Shown here in pieces: positions 18,070-27,676 of a DNA stretch of 64,000 nt. Location of the stretch: NCBI RefSeq assembly GCF_000023465.1, contig NC_014041.1:1695001-1759000 (forward strand), read 5' to 3'. The stretch's first letter is position 1; every line of letters starts with the position of its first letter. A model generated the notes under the pieces. That model saw only the letters and a list, made by a program, of their open reading frames with translations, was not told where the DNA came from and searched no databases. This DNA comes from Zunongwangia profunda SM-A87. GTDB lineage: Bacteria; Bacteroidota; Bacteroidia; Flavobacteriales; Flavobacteriaceae. The position numbers and the translations under genes were made by a program.

Positions 18070-18726
18070 TTATTCTACAGCCTTATTAAGAAAGTGATTA
18101 AAAGGCAGCAAACATTTATAGATTTCTATCAATTGTCTTTCCAGATCATTTTGCTCCCAAAATTCGTTCTTAACGGGATGAATCATTGCGTAACTTTTAT
18201 GTTTTAGCAATTCTATTTCCTCAAAATTTTTAGGGAAATCTTTTGGGGCACGCTTCAGTTTTTCGCCATAAATTTCAGGGAAATAAGACTGGAATTTGTC
18301 ATTTTTAATGATGTCTTTAAAATCCTTGGTATGATCAAAAATATACTGTCGAATGGCTTTTAAACTTGGGGCATCTGGTTTGTAAATTCCTCCACCAACA
18401 AAGCAACGATCTGGTTCTATATGCATATAATATCCGGCATTCCCACTTTTACGACCATCTTTAGCAATATAGGCGCCAAAATTAGTTTTATAAGGGGCTT
18501 TGTTTTTAGAAAACCGGACATCCCTATAAATCCTAAACATGCACTTGTTGGGATCTTCTACGTTAATTTGAGGATCAATAGCCTTTAATTTAGACAAAAA
18601 ATCATCCAGGAATATGACAAACTCATCCTTAGCTTCTTCATACCTCAATTTATTGTCATTAAACCAGTTTCTGTTATTGTTAATTTCCAGGTCGATTAAA
18701 AAATGAAAAATTTTTCCAAAATCCAT
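18070..18726 (-). CDS. DUF2461 (TIGR02453) family protein
   Basis: 218-residue cytoplasmic protein with the DUF2461 landmarks: LEINNNRNWFNDNK, KCMFRIYRDVRFSKNKAPYK, YYMHIEPDRCFVGGGIY. The family is widespread and of unknown function. Length is normal. Confidence 0.88.
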   Translation of the reverse strand: MDFGKIFHFLIDLEINNNRNWFNDNKLRYEEAKDEFVIFLDDFLSKLKAIDPQINVEDPNKCMFRIYRDVRFSKNKAPYKTNFGAYIAKDGRKSGNAGYYMHIEPDRCFVGGGIYKPDAPSLKAIRQYIFDHTKDFKDIIKNDKFQSYFPEIYGEKLKRAPKDFPKNFEEIELLKHKSYAMIHPVKNEFWEQNDLERQLIEIYKCLLPFNHFLNKAVE

Positions 18727-19036
18727 TTTAGGTAAGGTTTTTTATGAGCTAAAGTTAGCACAATTTTTAGGTAAATCTTACATCAGCTATATTTCTTCCT
18801 CTTGCTATGTGGAAACATTTAAAGTGAAATTTAAAAACTTTTATAGTAGAAGTAATTTTATTTTAGAGGTTGATAATTAATCTCTTAGATATTTTTTACT
18901 ACTTGTTTTTCATTTACTCTTAGTTAGTCAAAAAGTAAACAGTTATTAATGGCGATTATACAAGTTGACTTTAATCAAGATGAATAGTTTAGCAGATTCG
19001 GATGTTAGTCACTTTTGATAATATATAATGTCATTA
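18727..19036. other. Intergenic, nothing recognised
   Basis: 310 bp of AT-rich sequence between two minus-strand units. No coding frame, RNA or strong repeat seen. It should carry the promoter of the DUF2461 gene at its left end. Confidence 0.4.
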
Positions 19037-19690
19037 TTATTTAAAATCTTCAATTTCTGATAAAAATGATTTAGCTTCATTAATTTGGCTACCATTAGCC
19101 TTTAATAACCAGTTCATGTAGTTTTTGTCTTTATTTTTAGCACTAAGTTTAGCTGAAAAAAACAAAGATATTAGTTGTAGTATCACAGTAATCCCGGCAA
19201 ATATCAAGACCTGCCGTAAAGAGATTATTTCTGTAATATCGAAATTTAAGATTGCCTTGATAGTAAATATTCCTATAAATGGACTAAAGGGTAATACAGC
19301 AGCAGCGATTTTTAAATTATAGATAACCGAAAGTTTTAATTTTGAAAGTTCTCGTTGCAATATGGTGATTGGTTGCTGGTAATCTAGACTCAGAATAATA
19401 CGCAATTGATGAATTGAAGAAAATACAAAGGCAAAGGCAAAAAACAGAATCACTATGCCTGAAAATACGAAATACCATGTTCCAAAATTTGAGATTATAA
19501 AAATTGTGGCATAGCAAATAATAAAACAACAAAACAATAAGGTGCTAACTGGTAGACAAAGAAGCCGTTTTATTTTCGATTTAGTGTGCTCCAATTTTAG
19601 TTCTTTTAAAATCTTTACATTTAAAGCTCTGGTAGCCTCTAATTTTTCTTCTTGTTGTTGCCACGCATTTCGTAATTGATCGATATCCAT
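19037..19690 (-). CDS. Four-TM membrane protein, putative sigma-factor partner
   Basis: 217 residues. A soluble N-terminal helix region (MDIDQLRNAWQQQEEKL) precedes four predicted TM segments (around residues 45-65, 70-92, 125-148 and 160-182) and a short cytoplasmic tail. It lies 3 bp after an ECF sigma factor gene. The N-terminal IDQLRNAWQ motif is common in Bacteroidota proteins encoded next to ECF sigma genes, so an anti-sigma role is likely but unproven. Confidence 0.7.
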   Translation of the reverse strand: MDIDQLRNAWQQQEEKLEATRALNVKILKELKLEHTKSKIKRLLCLPVSTLLFCCFIICYATIFIISNFGTWYFVFSGIVILFFAFAFVFSSIHQLRIILSLDYQQPITILQRELSKLKLSVIYNLKIAAAVLPFSPFIGIFTIKAILNFDITEIISLRQVLIFAGITVILQLISLFFSAKLSAKNKDKNYMNWLLKANGSQINEAKSFLSEIEDFK

Positions 19691-19693
19691 AAC

Positions 19694-20185
19694 TTATTTT
19701 TTAAATTTCGTTTTTAGCTCTTTTTTAATTCGGTTTATTTTAGTTCCCACATTACTTTCTGAAATTCCTAGAACCATAGCAATTTCTTTATGGCTTTTTT
19801 GGTCTAAATACATAATCATTAAAGCTTTATGTAATGGCTTTAATTGTGCAATAAAATGATTTAGTTTTTTTAAATTTTCATCGTCCTCAACCTTATTTTC
19901 ATCCTGAATATGAACAAATTTCTCTTTTAAAGGAACAAAGTATTTCTCCCTGGTCTTTATTTTTCGGTTGTAAGAAATCACCACGTTAAATGCTATCTTA
20001 TATATCCAGGTGGTTATTTGTACACCGTAGTCAAACCTTTTATAGCTTTTTAAAAGATGTATAATAATTTCCTGGATCAGATCTTCTTGTTCTTCTGGAT
20101 AATAACAATAAGCATTCACCACCTTAAAAATCAGGTTTTTGTTTTTCTCAATTATTACTGTAATGTCTTCTCTCGATGATTTCAT
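19694..20185 (-). CDS. ECF-type RNA polymerase sigma factor
   Basis: 163 residues. Region 2 (residues about 15-80) includes YPEEQEDLIQEIIIHLLKSY and the melting segment TTWIYKIAFNVVISYNRK. Region 4 (about 105-160) includes LKPLHKALMIMYLDQKSHKEIAMVLGISESNVGTKINRIK, quoted here as LKPLHKALMIMYLD and ISESNVGTKINRIK. Forms a two-gene unit with the membrane protein downstream. Confidence 0.92.
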   Translation of the reverse strand: MKSSREDITVIIEKNKNLIFKVVNAYCYYPEEQEDLIQEIIIHLLKSYKRFDYGVQITTWIYKIAFNVVISYNRKIKTREKYFVPLKEKFVHIQDENKVEDDENLKKLNHFIAQLKPLHKALMIMYLDQKSHKEIAMVLGISESNVGTKINRIKKELKTKFKK

Positions 20186-20375
20186 TACCTATGTTATCAG
20201 GTCTTTATATCATTAATCGTTTGTACTATTTAAAAATCACACTTTTTTCAGAAAAAAATAAAATAAAATAAGCTTTGTGCTTTGTTAGCATTATAAAATA
20301 CTTTCTTTACAAAGGATTTCAGATAAAAGCATATTTTACCTAAATTAGTTTAAGGTTTTAGCAAAATTCATCATC

Positions 20376-20584
20376 ATGAAAAAAATAATCTTTGAACTGG
20401 CCTAGTTACTGGTTTATCAAGCCGCCAAAATAAATAGGAGCTATCATCACAATTTTATTCCGCTCAGGATACTACTTATTTCTCAATATCCGGAATGGTA
20501 GATAAAAGAGATTCGTCACGGGTAATGATTAGTCCGATCAAATGGTTCCTTTTTAGGAGTAAATATGAGTCAATAAAAAAATAA
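20376..20584 (+). pseudogene. Decayed small lipoprotein gene
   Basis: An ATG at 20376 starts a lipoprotein-like signal (MKKIIFELA) that hits a stop at once. The +2 frame then continues with the end of a signal peptide (LVTGLSSRQNK, with Arg where a lipobox Cys would be), another in-frame stop, and a clean tail of about 45 codons starting ELSSQFYSAQDTTYFSISG and ending at TAA 20582-20584. One frameshift, one stop and Cys-to-Arg (TGC to CGC) would explain the picture. No family recognised. Confidence 0.35.
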
Positions 20585-20615
20585 TCAGTAAGTAAAATTT
20601 TTCAAAAAAATAAAA

Positions 20616-21416
20616 ATGAAATTAAGATTAAGTGTTTTCTTTTTATTGTTGTCTTTACAACTACTAGCACAGCAATATCAGGAGGTTAAGGATATTCAAT
20701 ATTACGAGAGTCCAACTTCAGAATATGTGAAACAACAATCCAAACTGGATATTCATTTCCCAAAAGATGAAGGAAAAAAATATCCAGTAATCGTTTGGTT
20801 TCATGGAGGGGGATTGACTGGAGGCGGAAAAGAAATTCCGCAGGAGTTAAAAAATAAAGAAGTTGTAGTGGTAGGTGTAGGCTATCGCCTGGCGCCAAAA
20901 ATTAAGGCTGAAGAAACTATAGATGATGCAAGCGCTGCCATTGCCTGGGTATTTAATAACATCGAAAAGTATCATGGAGATACTTCAAATATTTATATTT
21001 CAGGACATTCTGCTGGTGGATATCTGGCTTTAATGGCGGTAATGAATAAAGATAATTTGGCAGAATACGATATAGATGCCAATGATGTTGCCGGATTAAT
21101 ACCTTTTAGCGGTCATACCATTACTCATTTTACCATTAGAGATCAAAAAGGTATTCCCGGTACGCAGCCTATAGTAGACAAATGGGCACCCTTATTTTAC
21201 GTAAGAAAGGATGCGCCACCAACTTTACTAATCACAGGAGATCGTGAATTAGAAATGTTGGGTCGCTATGAAGAGAACGCCTATTTTTACAGAATGATGA
21301 AAGTTGCCGGCCAAAAAGAAATAGAACTTTACGAAATGGATGGTTACGGGCATAACATGGTTTATCCTGCTTTACCATTATTGTTGAAATTTGTAAAAGA
21401 AAAATCCGACCAATAG
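20616..21416 (+). CDS. Secreted alpha/beta hydrolase (esterase/lipase type)
   Basis: 266 residues with a signal peptide (LLLSLQLLAQQ). Oxyanion motif V-W-F-H-G-G-G, nucleophile elbow G-H-S-A-G-G (Ser132), acid in LLITGDRELE and catalytic His in MDGYGHNMVYP. This is the carboxylesterase/hormone-sensitive-lipase-like layout, with a substrate-independent fold; periplasmic ester hydrolysis is expected. It stands upstream of a PH-domain protein gene 27 bp away. Confidence 0.88.
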   Translation: MKLRLSVFFLLLSLQLLAQQYQEVKDIQYYESPTSEYVKQQSKLDIHFPKDEGKKYPVIVWFHGGGLTGGGKEIPQELKNKEVVVVGVGYRLAPKIKAEETIDDASAAIAWVFNNIEKYHGDTSNIYISGHSAGGYLALMAVMNKDNLAEYDIDANDVAGLIPFSGHTITHFTIRDQKGIPGTQPIVDKWAPLFYVRKDAPPTLLITGDRELEMLGRYEENAYFYRMMKVAGQKEIELYEMDGYGHNMVYPALPLLLKFVKEKSDQ

Positions 21417-21443
21417 CAAAAATCCAAATCCCCCTATTGAATT

Positions 21444-21893
21444 ATGAAATTTAGAAGCCGAAAAGATGTTTTTTTTCTAGCAGTTATTTTTGGTTTTACA
21501 GCAATTGTATGTAGTGTTTTTGTATATCAGTTTTTATCTGAAAATACACGCAACCAGAATTTTATTGTTGGAGACATTTTACTTATACTAATAGCCGGAC
21601 TTTTATTGTGGTTCAACTTTGGAACTGAATACGAACTTACCCCCCATTATTTTAAATATAGAGGAGGGCCTTTAAAGGGAGAAATTCCATTAGAGAAAAT
21701 TACCGAAATTGTAGAAGGTAAAACTGTATGGATAGGATTACGACCAGCTACGGCGAGAAAAGGATTAATCCTCAAATATGATATTTATAATGAAATTTAT
21801 ATAAGTCCGCTTACCAACGAGAGCTTTATCAAGAAAATTTTAGAATTCGATAGCCAGATTAAAGTAACTTCTATTAAAAAAGGAATGCCTTAA
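21444..21893 (+). CDS. Bacterial PH-domain (bPH) membrane protein
   Basis: 149 residues: two N-terminal TM segments (residues about 10-30 and 42-58), then a small bacterial PH-like domain with YELTPHYFKYRGGPLKGEIPL and ITEIVEGKTVW. The pattern matches the short two-TM/bPH_4 proteins of Flavobacteriia. Function unknown. Possibly co-transcribed with the esterase. Confidence 0.75.
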   Translation: MKFRSRKDVFFLAVIFGFTAIVCSVFVYQFLSENTRNQNFIVGDILLILIAGLLLWFNFGTEYELTPHYFKYRGGPLKGEIPLEKITEIVEGKTVWIGLRPATARKGLILKYDIYNEIYISPLTNESFIKKILEFDSQIKVTSIKKGMP

Positions 21894-23006
21894 ATTTTTA
21901 AATAACTACAAATCTAAGCTGGTACTCTAATTTCTTATTTAAGGACTGTTTTTAGAAATCCATAGTTGATGGGGTTTCAGCCAATTGCAAAAGATTTTTA
22001 ATTTCTCTCTCTTGGTACCATGATCTTTGATGGTATTGAAAGAATGGGAGGGGAAGGACAGTTTAGCTTTCCGTATGCAATCATTCAATAAGGTCTTGTT
22101 AAAAAACAGGATCAAAACCTGTTATATTTTGACAACATCATTTTAATATAAAACTGCCAATAGCCTCTACGATAAAAGTTCTTGGAATCTTCATAAATGT
22201 GATTCGAATAAATTTAAGGAATTACACTTCCCTCATTTCCATATATTGATAAAATATAGAGTTCATAATTTATAAAATTTTAAAATTATAGGTCTTTTTA
22301 AGAAAGTTTCACTTTGAAACATTAGTAAATATCTGTAATATTGCTTCATGTTGAATCAATGATGTGTCGGCTCGAAATCGTTATCATGAGGATTACAAGA
22401 TTATGACGCAGTATTATTCCGCTTTATTGCCTGATAACGAAAGGGAGTCAATAGATGTATAACATAAAACCTTAATAATAATGTGAATAATGAAATCTCA
22501 CATGGGGTTGCCCTTAGGTAGTTGCTCTAATTAATGATTATTTGTAAACATAAGATTGAACAGCAGATGGCTATGGAATCAAAACTGAATCACTTCATAG
22601 TCTGAGACCTAATGTTGATTTTTAACATGTTAGACGGTTACTAGTTTAATGTTATTGGTGCTTACGGAGGAATATGGAAGGTATTCAAAAATAATATTTA
22701 GGGAATAGCCATGATTGAGATCAGTAAAAGACAAAATTCAATGATGCAGCATAAGTAAGACTTTTTGCTAACGTATTAAAGCAAGCTATATAACTTCAAG
22801 CTATATAACTTTAAAAACAGATTTCAAAAATTTATTCTCAATTCAAAAAGATGAAAAAAGCAGCAAAGTATTTCCAAGAAGCAATTCTAAAAGAAGAAGC
22901 ATCAACTTTAAATGCATAAAAACTGAAAAAACTAAAAGTAATTTTTTTCCATCTAAGGTTCATTTACGTTGGAAAAAAAATTTAATTAATTCATAAAAGT
23001 TTCAAA
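21894..23006 (+). other. 1.1-kb gap with probable gene remnants
   Basis: No intact gene. Several short coding-like stretches suggest decay: MIFDGIERMGGEGQFSF just before an in-frame stop near 22090, a stretch near 22360-22461 reading DVSARNRYHEDYKIM and then TQYYSALLPDNERESIDV before a stop, and a 24-codon ORF at about 22850-22921 (KKAAKYFQEAILKEEAS) that resembles the tail of a TPR protein. A lost regulator in front of the carbohydrate locus is one reading. The promoter for the TonB receptor should lie in the last 150 bp. Confidence 0.35.
22782..22811 (+). repeat. Perfect tandem 15-bp repeat
   Basis: CAAGCTATATAACTT occurs twice back to back, about 195 bp before the TonB receptor gene. It may be a slippage duplication or a pair of binding sites for a regulator. 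Confidence 0.6.
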
Positions 23007-25295
23007 ATGAAGCAATATATCGACAAAAATTTTAAAAGAAGAAGGCTAAGCCTATTATTCGCAGGACTTTCTTTATGTGCCTCATCATCACTTTTTGCAC
23101 AGGAAGAGGAAAATCAAAATTTAAAAGTACAGGATTCAGTTGCCTTACAACAGGAGTTGAAAGGAGACAACGAAGTTGATGGCAAGAAAAACGGCAGTGA
23201 TAGGAATGTAATGCTAAACGCATCCAGTAACTCTGGTCCCAGAGATGTAAATATAGGTTTGCCGGGAAGTGTGGGAGGTATTACCATTCTCGAAAACGAT
23301 TTACCTGTAGTTTATCTTTTTTGGCCAGAATTACCTAACAAAACCTGGAGGCAAAGTGTAAGTCTTCAAAGAACCGGACTCTTAAAAATGGATGAGTTAG
23401 CCAGTACAATGGGCGATTTAGGTTTTGCCGTAAATTCGTATACACAAACCGGTACTGAAAAATTTCAAGTAAAAGGAAAACTTACAGGCAGCCATTTTGG
23501 ATGGTTTCAGGGAGACTTGAATGTTTCAGGACCTATTTCTGATAATGGCTGGTCGTATACCGCTGGAGCGTTTGTAAACTTCGATCCCAGTACCTATGAT
23601 TTAGGTTATAACAATTATGCAGATCAAACCAAAATTTTTAGAGCGGGTATCACCAAACGTTTTAAAGATGGTAAGGGAGAATTTAATATTTCTTATAAAT
23701 ATGCAGATTCTTACACCACCACCAACTATGCAGTAATAGAATACGGGCCTGATGGCGAAGCCAATGAAATAGATGATTTTAGAATTGGTCGCGATTCCTA
23801 TATCATAAGAGATGGTAGAGTACGTTTTAAAAATATTGATGGGGGCGATGATTATTGGGCCTCAATGGATGGTACAGAAAATACCAACACCTCTCATAAT
23901 ATAGACATCTTTGGTAATTATCTTATGGACAACGGTTGGAATTTTAAATATTCTACACGTTTACATTTAGCGAAAGCTTCCTTATTGAATATTATTCCGC
24001 TAAGTATCCTTAATGCCAATGCGGAGGATGGATATACTATTGCCAGTACCGGAGAAGCCTATACAGGATCTGTAGGTACACAATTAGGAATGAATAGCCC
24101 AGAGATTCCTACAACATCTATAATGGGAAGATTCTCCATCCATAAAAAAATAGAAAATCACGATGTTAGCCTTGGTGTTTTAGAGCAATATTATGATATA
24201 GATAACTATATATCTAACCGCTCTCTGTTTTATCAAACCATAGAAAATCAGCCACAACGATTAATAAGTCCAGGCACAGATGAATATGGATTTTATGGTT
24301 ATAATGGCGGTGCAGAATTCCATACAGGGATAGAAAACAAATTAGCGGTTTATGCTAGCGACGATTGGCAGGTAAGTGACCGATTTAAATTAAATTACGG
24401 AATATTCTTTAGACATCATCATATTGACGGAGAATACTCCTTACAACAAAGAGGAGTTGATTTCACTATTCAGGATGCAGAGAAAACACCTATTAATAAA
24501 AACTGGTTTAATATAGCCGGAAAGATCAATGCCTCTTATAATTTAACCAAGAAATTTGGTGTATTGGCCAACTTTCAATATACCGAGGAAAACGGCAGGT
24601 TAGAAAGATATTCTGCGGCTTTAGATCCAAATACCACCACCAGCAAAAGTCCCTTAGGTGCTGCCGGTATATTTTATAATGGCGATTGGGTTAGCTTGGT
24701 ATCGCAGGTTACCTACTTAACTAAAAATAATTACTTAAAACGTTTCAATTTAGTAAACCCACAGGATAATACCCAGCAGGAACAAACCACCACATATTAC
24801 GATATTGAAACCTTAGGCTGGACTACAGATGTGGTGTTAACTCCGTTTAAAGGTTTCAGTTTTCACGGATTAGTAACCTTACAGGATCCAAAATATAAAG
24901 ACTTTACATTTAATGCATTTGGTAACACATATGATTTTAGCGATAAAACCGTATTAGAAATTTCTAAAGTTTTAATTGAATTAGATCCAAGTTATACCTA
25001 TAAAGACTGGAAAGTTTGGGCAAGCTTTAGATACTTCAGCGAACAATATGCCAATATAAATAATGCATTGACTTTCGCGCCCAGATGGGAGAATTTTGGA
25101 GGTGTAAATTACAAATTCAACGATCATTTAAATTTTGGCCTTACGTTAGTAAACTTCTTAAACCAGGTAGGTGCCAAAGGAACCATTAACGGGGCCGAAT
25201 TAATTGAAGATCCAGAACCTTACTACGGAAGATTATTAACCTCATCTTATATTCGTCCGTTTACCGCGCAACTTTCTGTAGGCTTTAATTTTTAA
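23007..25295 (+). CDS. TonB-dependent outer-membrane receptor without CarboxypepD_reg domain
   Basis: 762 residues: signal peptide (SLLFAGLSLCASSSLFAQ), a short acidic linker and a reduced plug with NASSNSGPRDVNIGLPGS and GGITILENDLPVVY, then a beta-barrel ending in an aromatic residue (QLSVGFNF). The PRDVNIGLP motif marks a TonB-receptor branch of Bacteroidota that lacks the N-terminal carboxypeptidase-like domain of SusC and usually works without SusD. It heads a locus with two GH3 enzymes, an esterase and a sulfatase, so import of an oligosaccharide is likely. Confidence 0.88.
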   Translation: MKQYIDKNFKRRRLSLLFAGLSLCASSSLFAQEEENQNLKVQDSVALQQELKGDNEVDGKKNGSDRNVMLNASSNSGPRDVNIGLPGSVGGITILENDLPVVYLFWPELPNKTWRQSVSLQRTGLLKMDELASTMGDLGFAVNSYTQTGTEKFQVKGKLTGSHFGWFQGDLNVSGPISDNGWSYTAGAFVNFDPSTYDLGYNNYADQTKIFRAGITKRFKDGKGEFNISYKYADSYTTTNYAVIEYGPDGEANEIDDFRIGRDSYIIRDGRVRFKNIDGGDDYWASMDGTENTNTSHNIDIFGNYLMDNGWNFKYSTRLHLAKASLLNIIPLSILNANAEDGYTIASTGEAYTGSVGTQLGMNSPEIPTTSIMGRFSIHKKIENHDVSLGVLEQYYDIDNYISNRSLFYQTIENQPQRLISPGTDEYGFYGYNGGAEFHTGIENKLAVYASDDWQVSDRFKLNYGIFFRHHHIDGEYSLQQRGVDFTIQDAEKTPINKNWFNIAGKINASYNLTKKFGVLANFQYTEENGRLERYSAALDPNTTTSKSPLGAAGIFYNGDWVSLVSQVTYLTKNNYLKRFNLVNPQDNTQQEQTTTYYDIETLGWTTDVVLTPFKGFSFHGLVTLQDPKYKDFTFNAFGNTYDFSDKTVLEISKVLIELDPSYTYKDWKVWASFRYFSEQYANINNALTFAPRWENFGGVNYKFNDHLNFGLTLVNFLNQVGAKGTINGAELIEDPEPYYGRLLTSSYIRPFTAQLSVGFNF

Positions 25296-25306
25296 AAATC
25301 AATACT

Positions 25307-25338
25307 ACCCAAAGCATCCACACCTGGATGCTTTGGGT
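25307..25338 (+). terminator. Perfect 14-bp stem between receptor and enzyme genes
   Basis: Arms 25307-25320 and 25325-25338 pair perfectly around a CACC loop, 11 bp after the receptor stop and 20 bp before the GH3 start. There is no T tract after it, so it may be an attenuator or an RNA-processing/stabilising hairpin that raises receptor mRNA above enzyme mRNA. Confidence 0.7.
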
Positions 25339-25358
25339 GATTATAAAATCACAGCATT

Positions 25359-27674
25359 ATGAAAACAAAAACTTGTTTATTCCTAAGTTTAGCTTTAGGG
25401 ATCCAAATAGGATTTTCACAAGAAGCTAAGGATATAAAAACCCTCACCAGTAAATCAGGAACCGTTTTAGGCTACAGTAAAAATTCTGGAGTTAAAATCA
25501 TTAAAGACAACGGAGAATCTTTTAAAGATTTAAATAAGAATGGAAAATTAGATTCTTATGAAGATTGGCGGCTTCCTGTAGAAAAGCGGGCTAAAGATCT
25601 GGCGTCTAAAATGTCTGTTGAACAAATTGCCGGTTTAATGTTATACAGTAAACATCAATCTATTCCGGCTGGTGAAATTGGTTTTGGAGCAGGAACCTAT
25701 AACGGAAAGCCTTTTTCTGAAAGTGGAGCAAAAGCTTCAGCAATTTCAGATCAGCAAAAGCAATTTTTAAAAGACGATAATTTACGCCACGTTTTACTTA
25801 CTGCTGTTAAATCGCCGGAAGTTGCCGCTGAATGGAATAATAATGTACAGGCCTATGTAGAAAGCTTAGGTTTGGGTATTCCCGCAAATAACAGTTCAGA
25901 TCCACGAAATACAGCTATAGTTACTTCAGAATTTAATGCCGGGGCAGGAGGGACGATCTCCTTATGGCCTGATGGCTTAGCTATGGGAGCGACCTTTGAT
26001 CCAGAGTTGGTAAGAAAATTTGGAGAGATAGCCGCTAAAGAATATCGTGCTTTAGGGATTACTACCGCACTTTCACCGCAAATAGATTTAGGAACCGAGC
26101 CACGCTGGTACCGTATCGCTTATGTATTTAGCGAATCGCCAGAACTGGTAAAAGCGATGGGGAAAGCCTATGTTGAAGGATTTCAGACTTCAGGTAAAGA
26201 TACTGAAATCAACAGTGGTTGGGGATACGAAAGTGTAAATGCAATGGTAAAGCACTGGCCGGGTGGTGGTCCGGAAGAAGGAGGTCGTGATGCTCACTGG
26301 GCCATGGGAAAATTTGCAGTTTATCCGGGAGATAATTTTAAAGACCATTTAAAACCTTTTACAGAAGGTGCTTTTAAATTAGATGGAGGTACTCAAAAAG
26401 CAGCTGCCGTAATGCCTTACTATACGATTAGTTTTGGTCGGGATGATATTTATAACGAGAATGTAGGGAATGGTTTTAGTAAATATATGATTACTGAACT
26501 GCTTCGCGACAAATACGGTTACGACGGTGTGGTTTGTACCGATTGGCTAATCACTGCCGATGAAGGAAAAACTCCGGGAACTTTTGCCGGAAAACCTTGG
26601 GGAACGGAAGCACTTAGTGTGGCAGAACGTCATTATAAAGTACTAAAAGCAGGAGTAGACCAATTTGGTGGAAATAACGAAAAAGGTCCGGTTTTAGAAG
26701 CTTACCAAATGGGCGTTAAAGAATTTGGAGAAGACTATATGCGTAAGCGCTTTGAACGTTCTGCGGTACGTTTGCTGAAGAATATTTTTAGAACCGGATT
26801 ATTTGAAAATCCATACTTAAATATCCAAGAAACCAAAGAAATCGTTGGTAATGCTGAATTTATGCAGGCTGGCTATGAAGCGCAGGTGAAATCTGTCGTA
26901 ATGCTAAAAAATAAAGATCAGGTATTGCCGATTAAAGAAAAGAAAACCGTTTACATCCCTAAAATTTATACGCCAATTTCAACCGATTGGTGGGGTATTC
27001 CTACTCCGGCAACATTTGATTATCCGGTAGATTTAGAATTGATCAAAAAGTATTACAAGGTCACAGATAATCCAAAAGAGGCAGATTTTGCACTGGTTTT
27101 TGTGAGAAATCCACAAACTAAAGAAGCCGGTTATAGCGAAGTAGATCGTAAAGAAGGCGGCAATGGTTACGTGCCTATTTCTCTTCAATATGAAACCTAT
27201 ACCGCAACAACCGCCAGAGAAAAAAGTATTGCTGCCGGAGATCCTGTGGTAGATCCAGAAATCACCAATCGTTCCTATAAAGGAAAATCGTCAACCTCTT
27301 CAAACATCATGGATTTAAGAACCATTGAAGATACCAAAATGTTGATGGGTGATAAACCGGTTATTGTTTCGGTAACAGCAAATAAACCGATGATTTTTAG
27401 TGAATTTGAATCTCAGGTAGAAGGAATTGTTCTCAACTTCGGGATTTCAACCCAGGCAGTAATGGATATTGTTTCGGGAAAACAAGAACCTTCAGGATTA
27501 TTGCCTTTACAAATGCCAGCCAATATGGAAACGGTAGAAGCGCAACAAGAAGATGTGCCTTTCGATATGATTCCGTATCAAGATTCAGAAGGCAATACAT
27601 ATGATTTCGGTTTCGGTCTGGACTGGAATGGTGTCATTAAAGATAAAAGAACTTTAAAATTTAAAAAACAATAA
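25359..27674 (+). CDS. Secreted GH3 family glycoside hydrolase (first)
   Basis: 771 residues with a signal peptide (LFLSLALGIQIGFSQ). Near residues 55-70 is an EF-hand/dockerin-like loop DLNKNGKLDSYEDW, probably calcium-binding. The (alpha/beta)8 domain carries KHWPGGGPEEGGRDAHW and the nucleophile Asp395 in GVVCTDW. The alpha/beta sandwich domain (VVMLKNKDQVLP) follows, and the C-terminus is short with no fibronectin-like domain. GH3 enzymes remove terminal beta-glucosyl, beta-xylosyl or related residues; specificity is not readable here. It is 2 bp from the esterase gene. Confidence 0.9.
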   Translation: MKTKTCLFLSLALGIQIGFSQEAKDIKTLTSKSGTVLGYSKNSGVKIIKDNGESFKDLNKNGKLDSYEDWRLPVEKRAKDLASKMSVEQIAGLMLYSKHQSIPAGEIGFGAGTYNGKPFSESGAKASAISDQQKQFLKDDNLRHVLLTAVKSPEVAAEWNNNVQAYVESLGLGIPANNSSDPRNTAIVTSEFNAGAGGTISLWPDGLAMGATFDPELVRKFGEIAAKEYRALGITTALSPQIDLGTEPRWYRIAYVFSESPELVKAMGKAYVEGFQTSGKDTEINSGWGYESVNAMVKHWPGGGPEEGGRDAHWAMGKFAVYPGDNFKDHLKPFTEGAFKLDGGTQKAAAVMPYYTISFGRDDIYNENVGNGFSKYMITELLRDKYGYDGVVCTDWLITADEGKTPGTFAGKPWGTEALSVAERHYKVLKAGVDQFGGNNEKGPVLEAYQMGVKEFGEDYMRKRFERSAVRLLKNIFRTGLFENPYLNIQETKEIVGNAEFMQAGYEAQVKSVVMLKNKDQVLPIKEKKTVYIPKIYTPISTDWWGIPTPATFDYPVDLELIKKYYKVTDNPKEADFALVFVRNPQTKEAGYSEVDRKEGGNGYVPISLQYETYTATTAREKSIAAGDPVVDPEITNRSYKGKSSTSSNIMDLRTIEDTKMLMGDKPVIVSVTANKPMIFSEFESQVEGIVLNFGISTQAVMDIVSGKQEPSGLLPLQMPANMETVEAQQEDVPFDMIPYQDSEGNTYDFGFGLDWNGVIKDKRTLKFKKQ

Positions 27675-27676
27675 AA

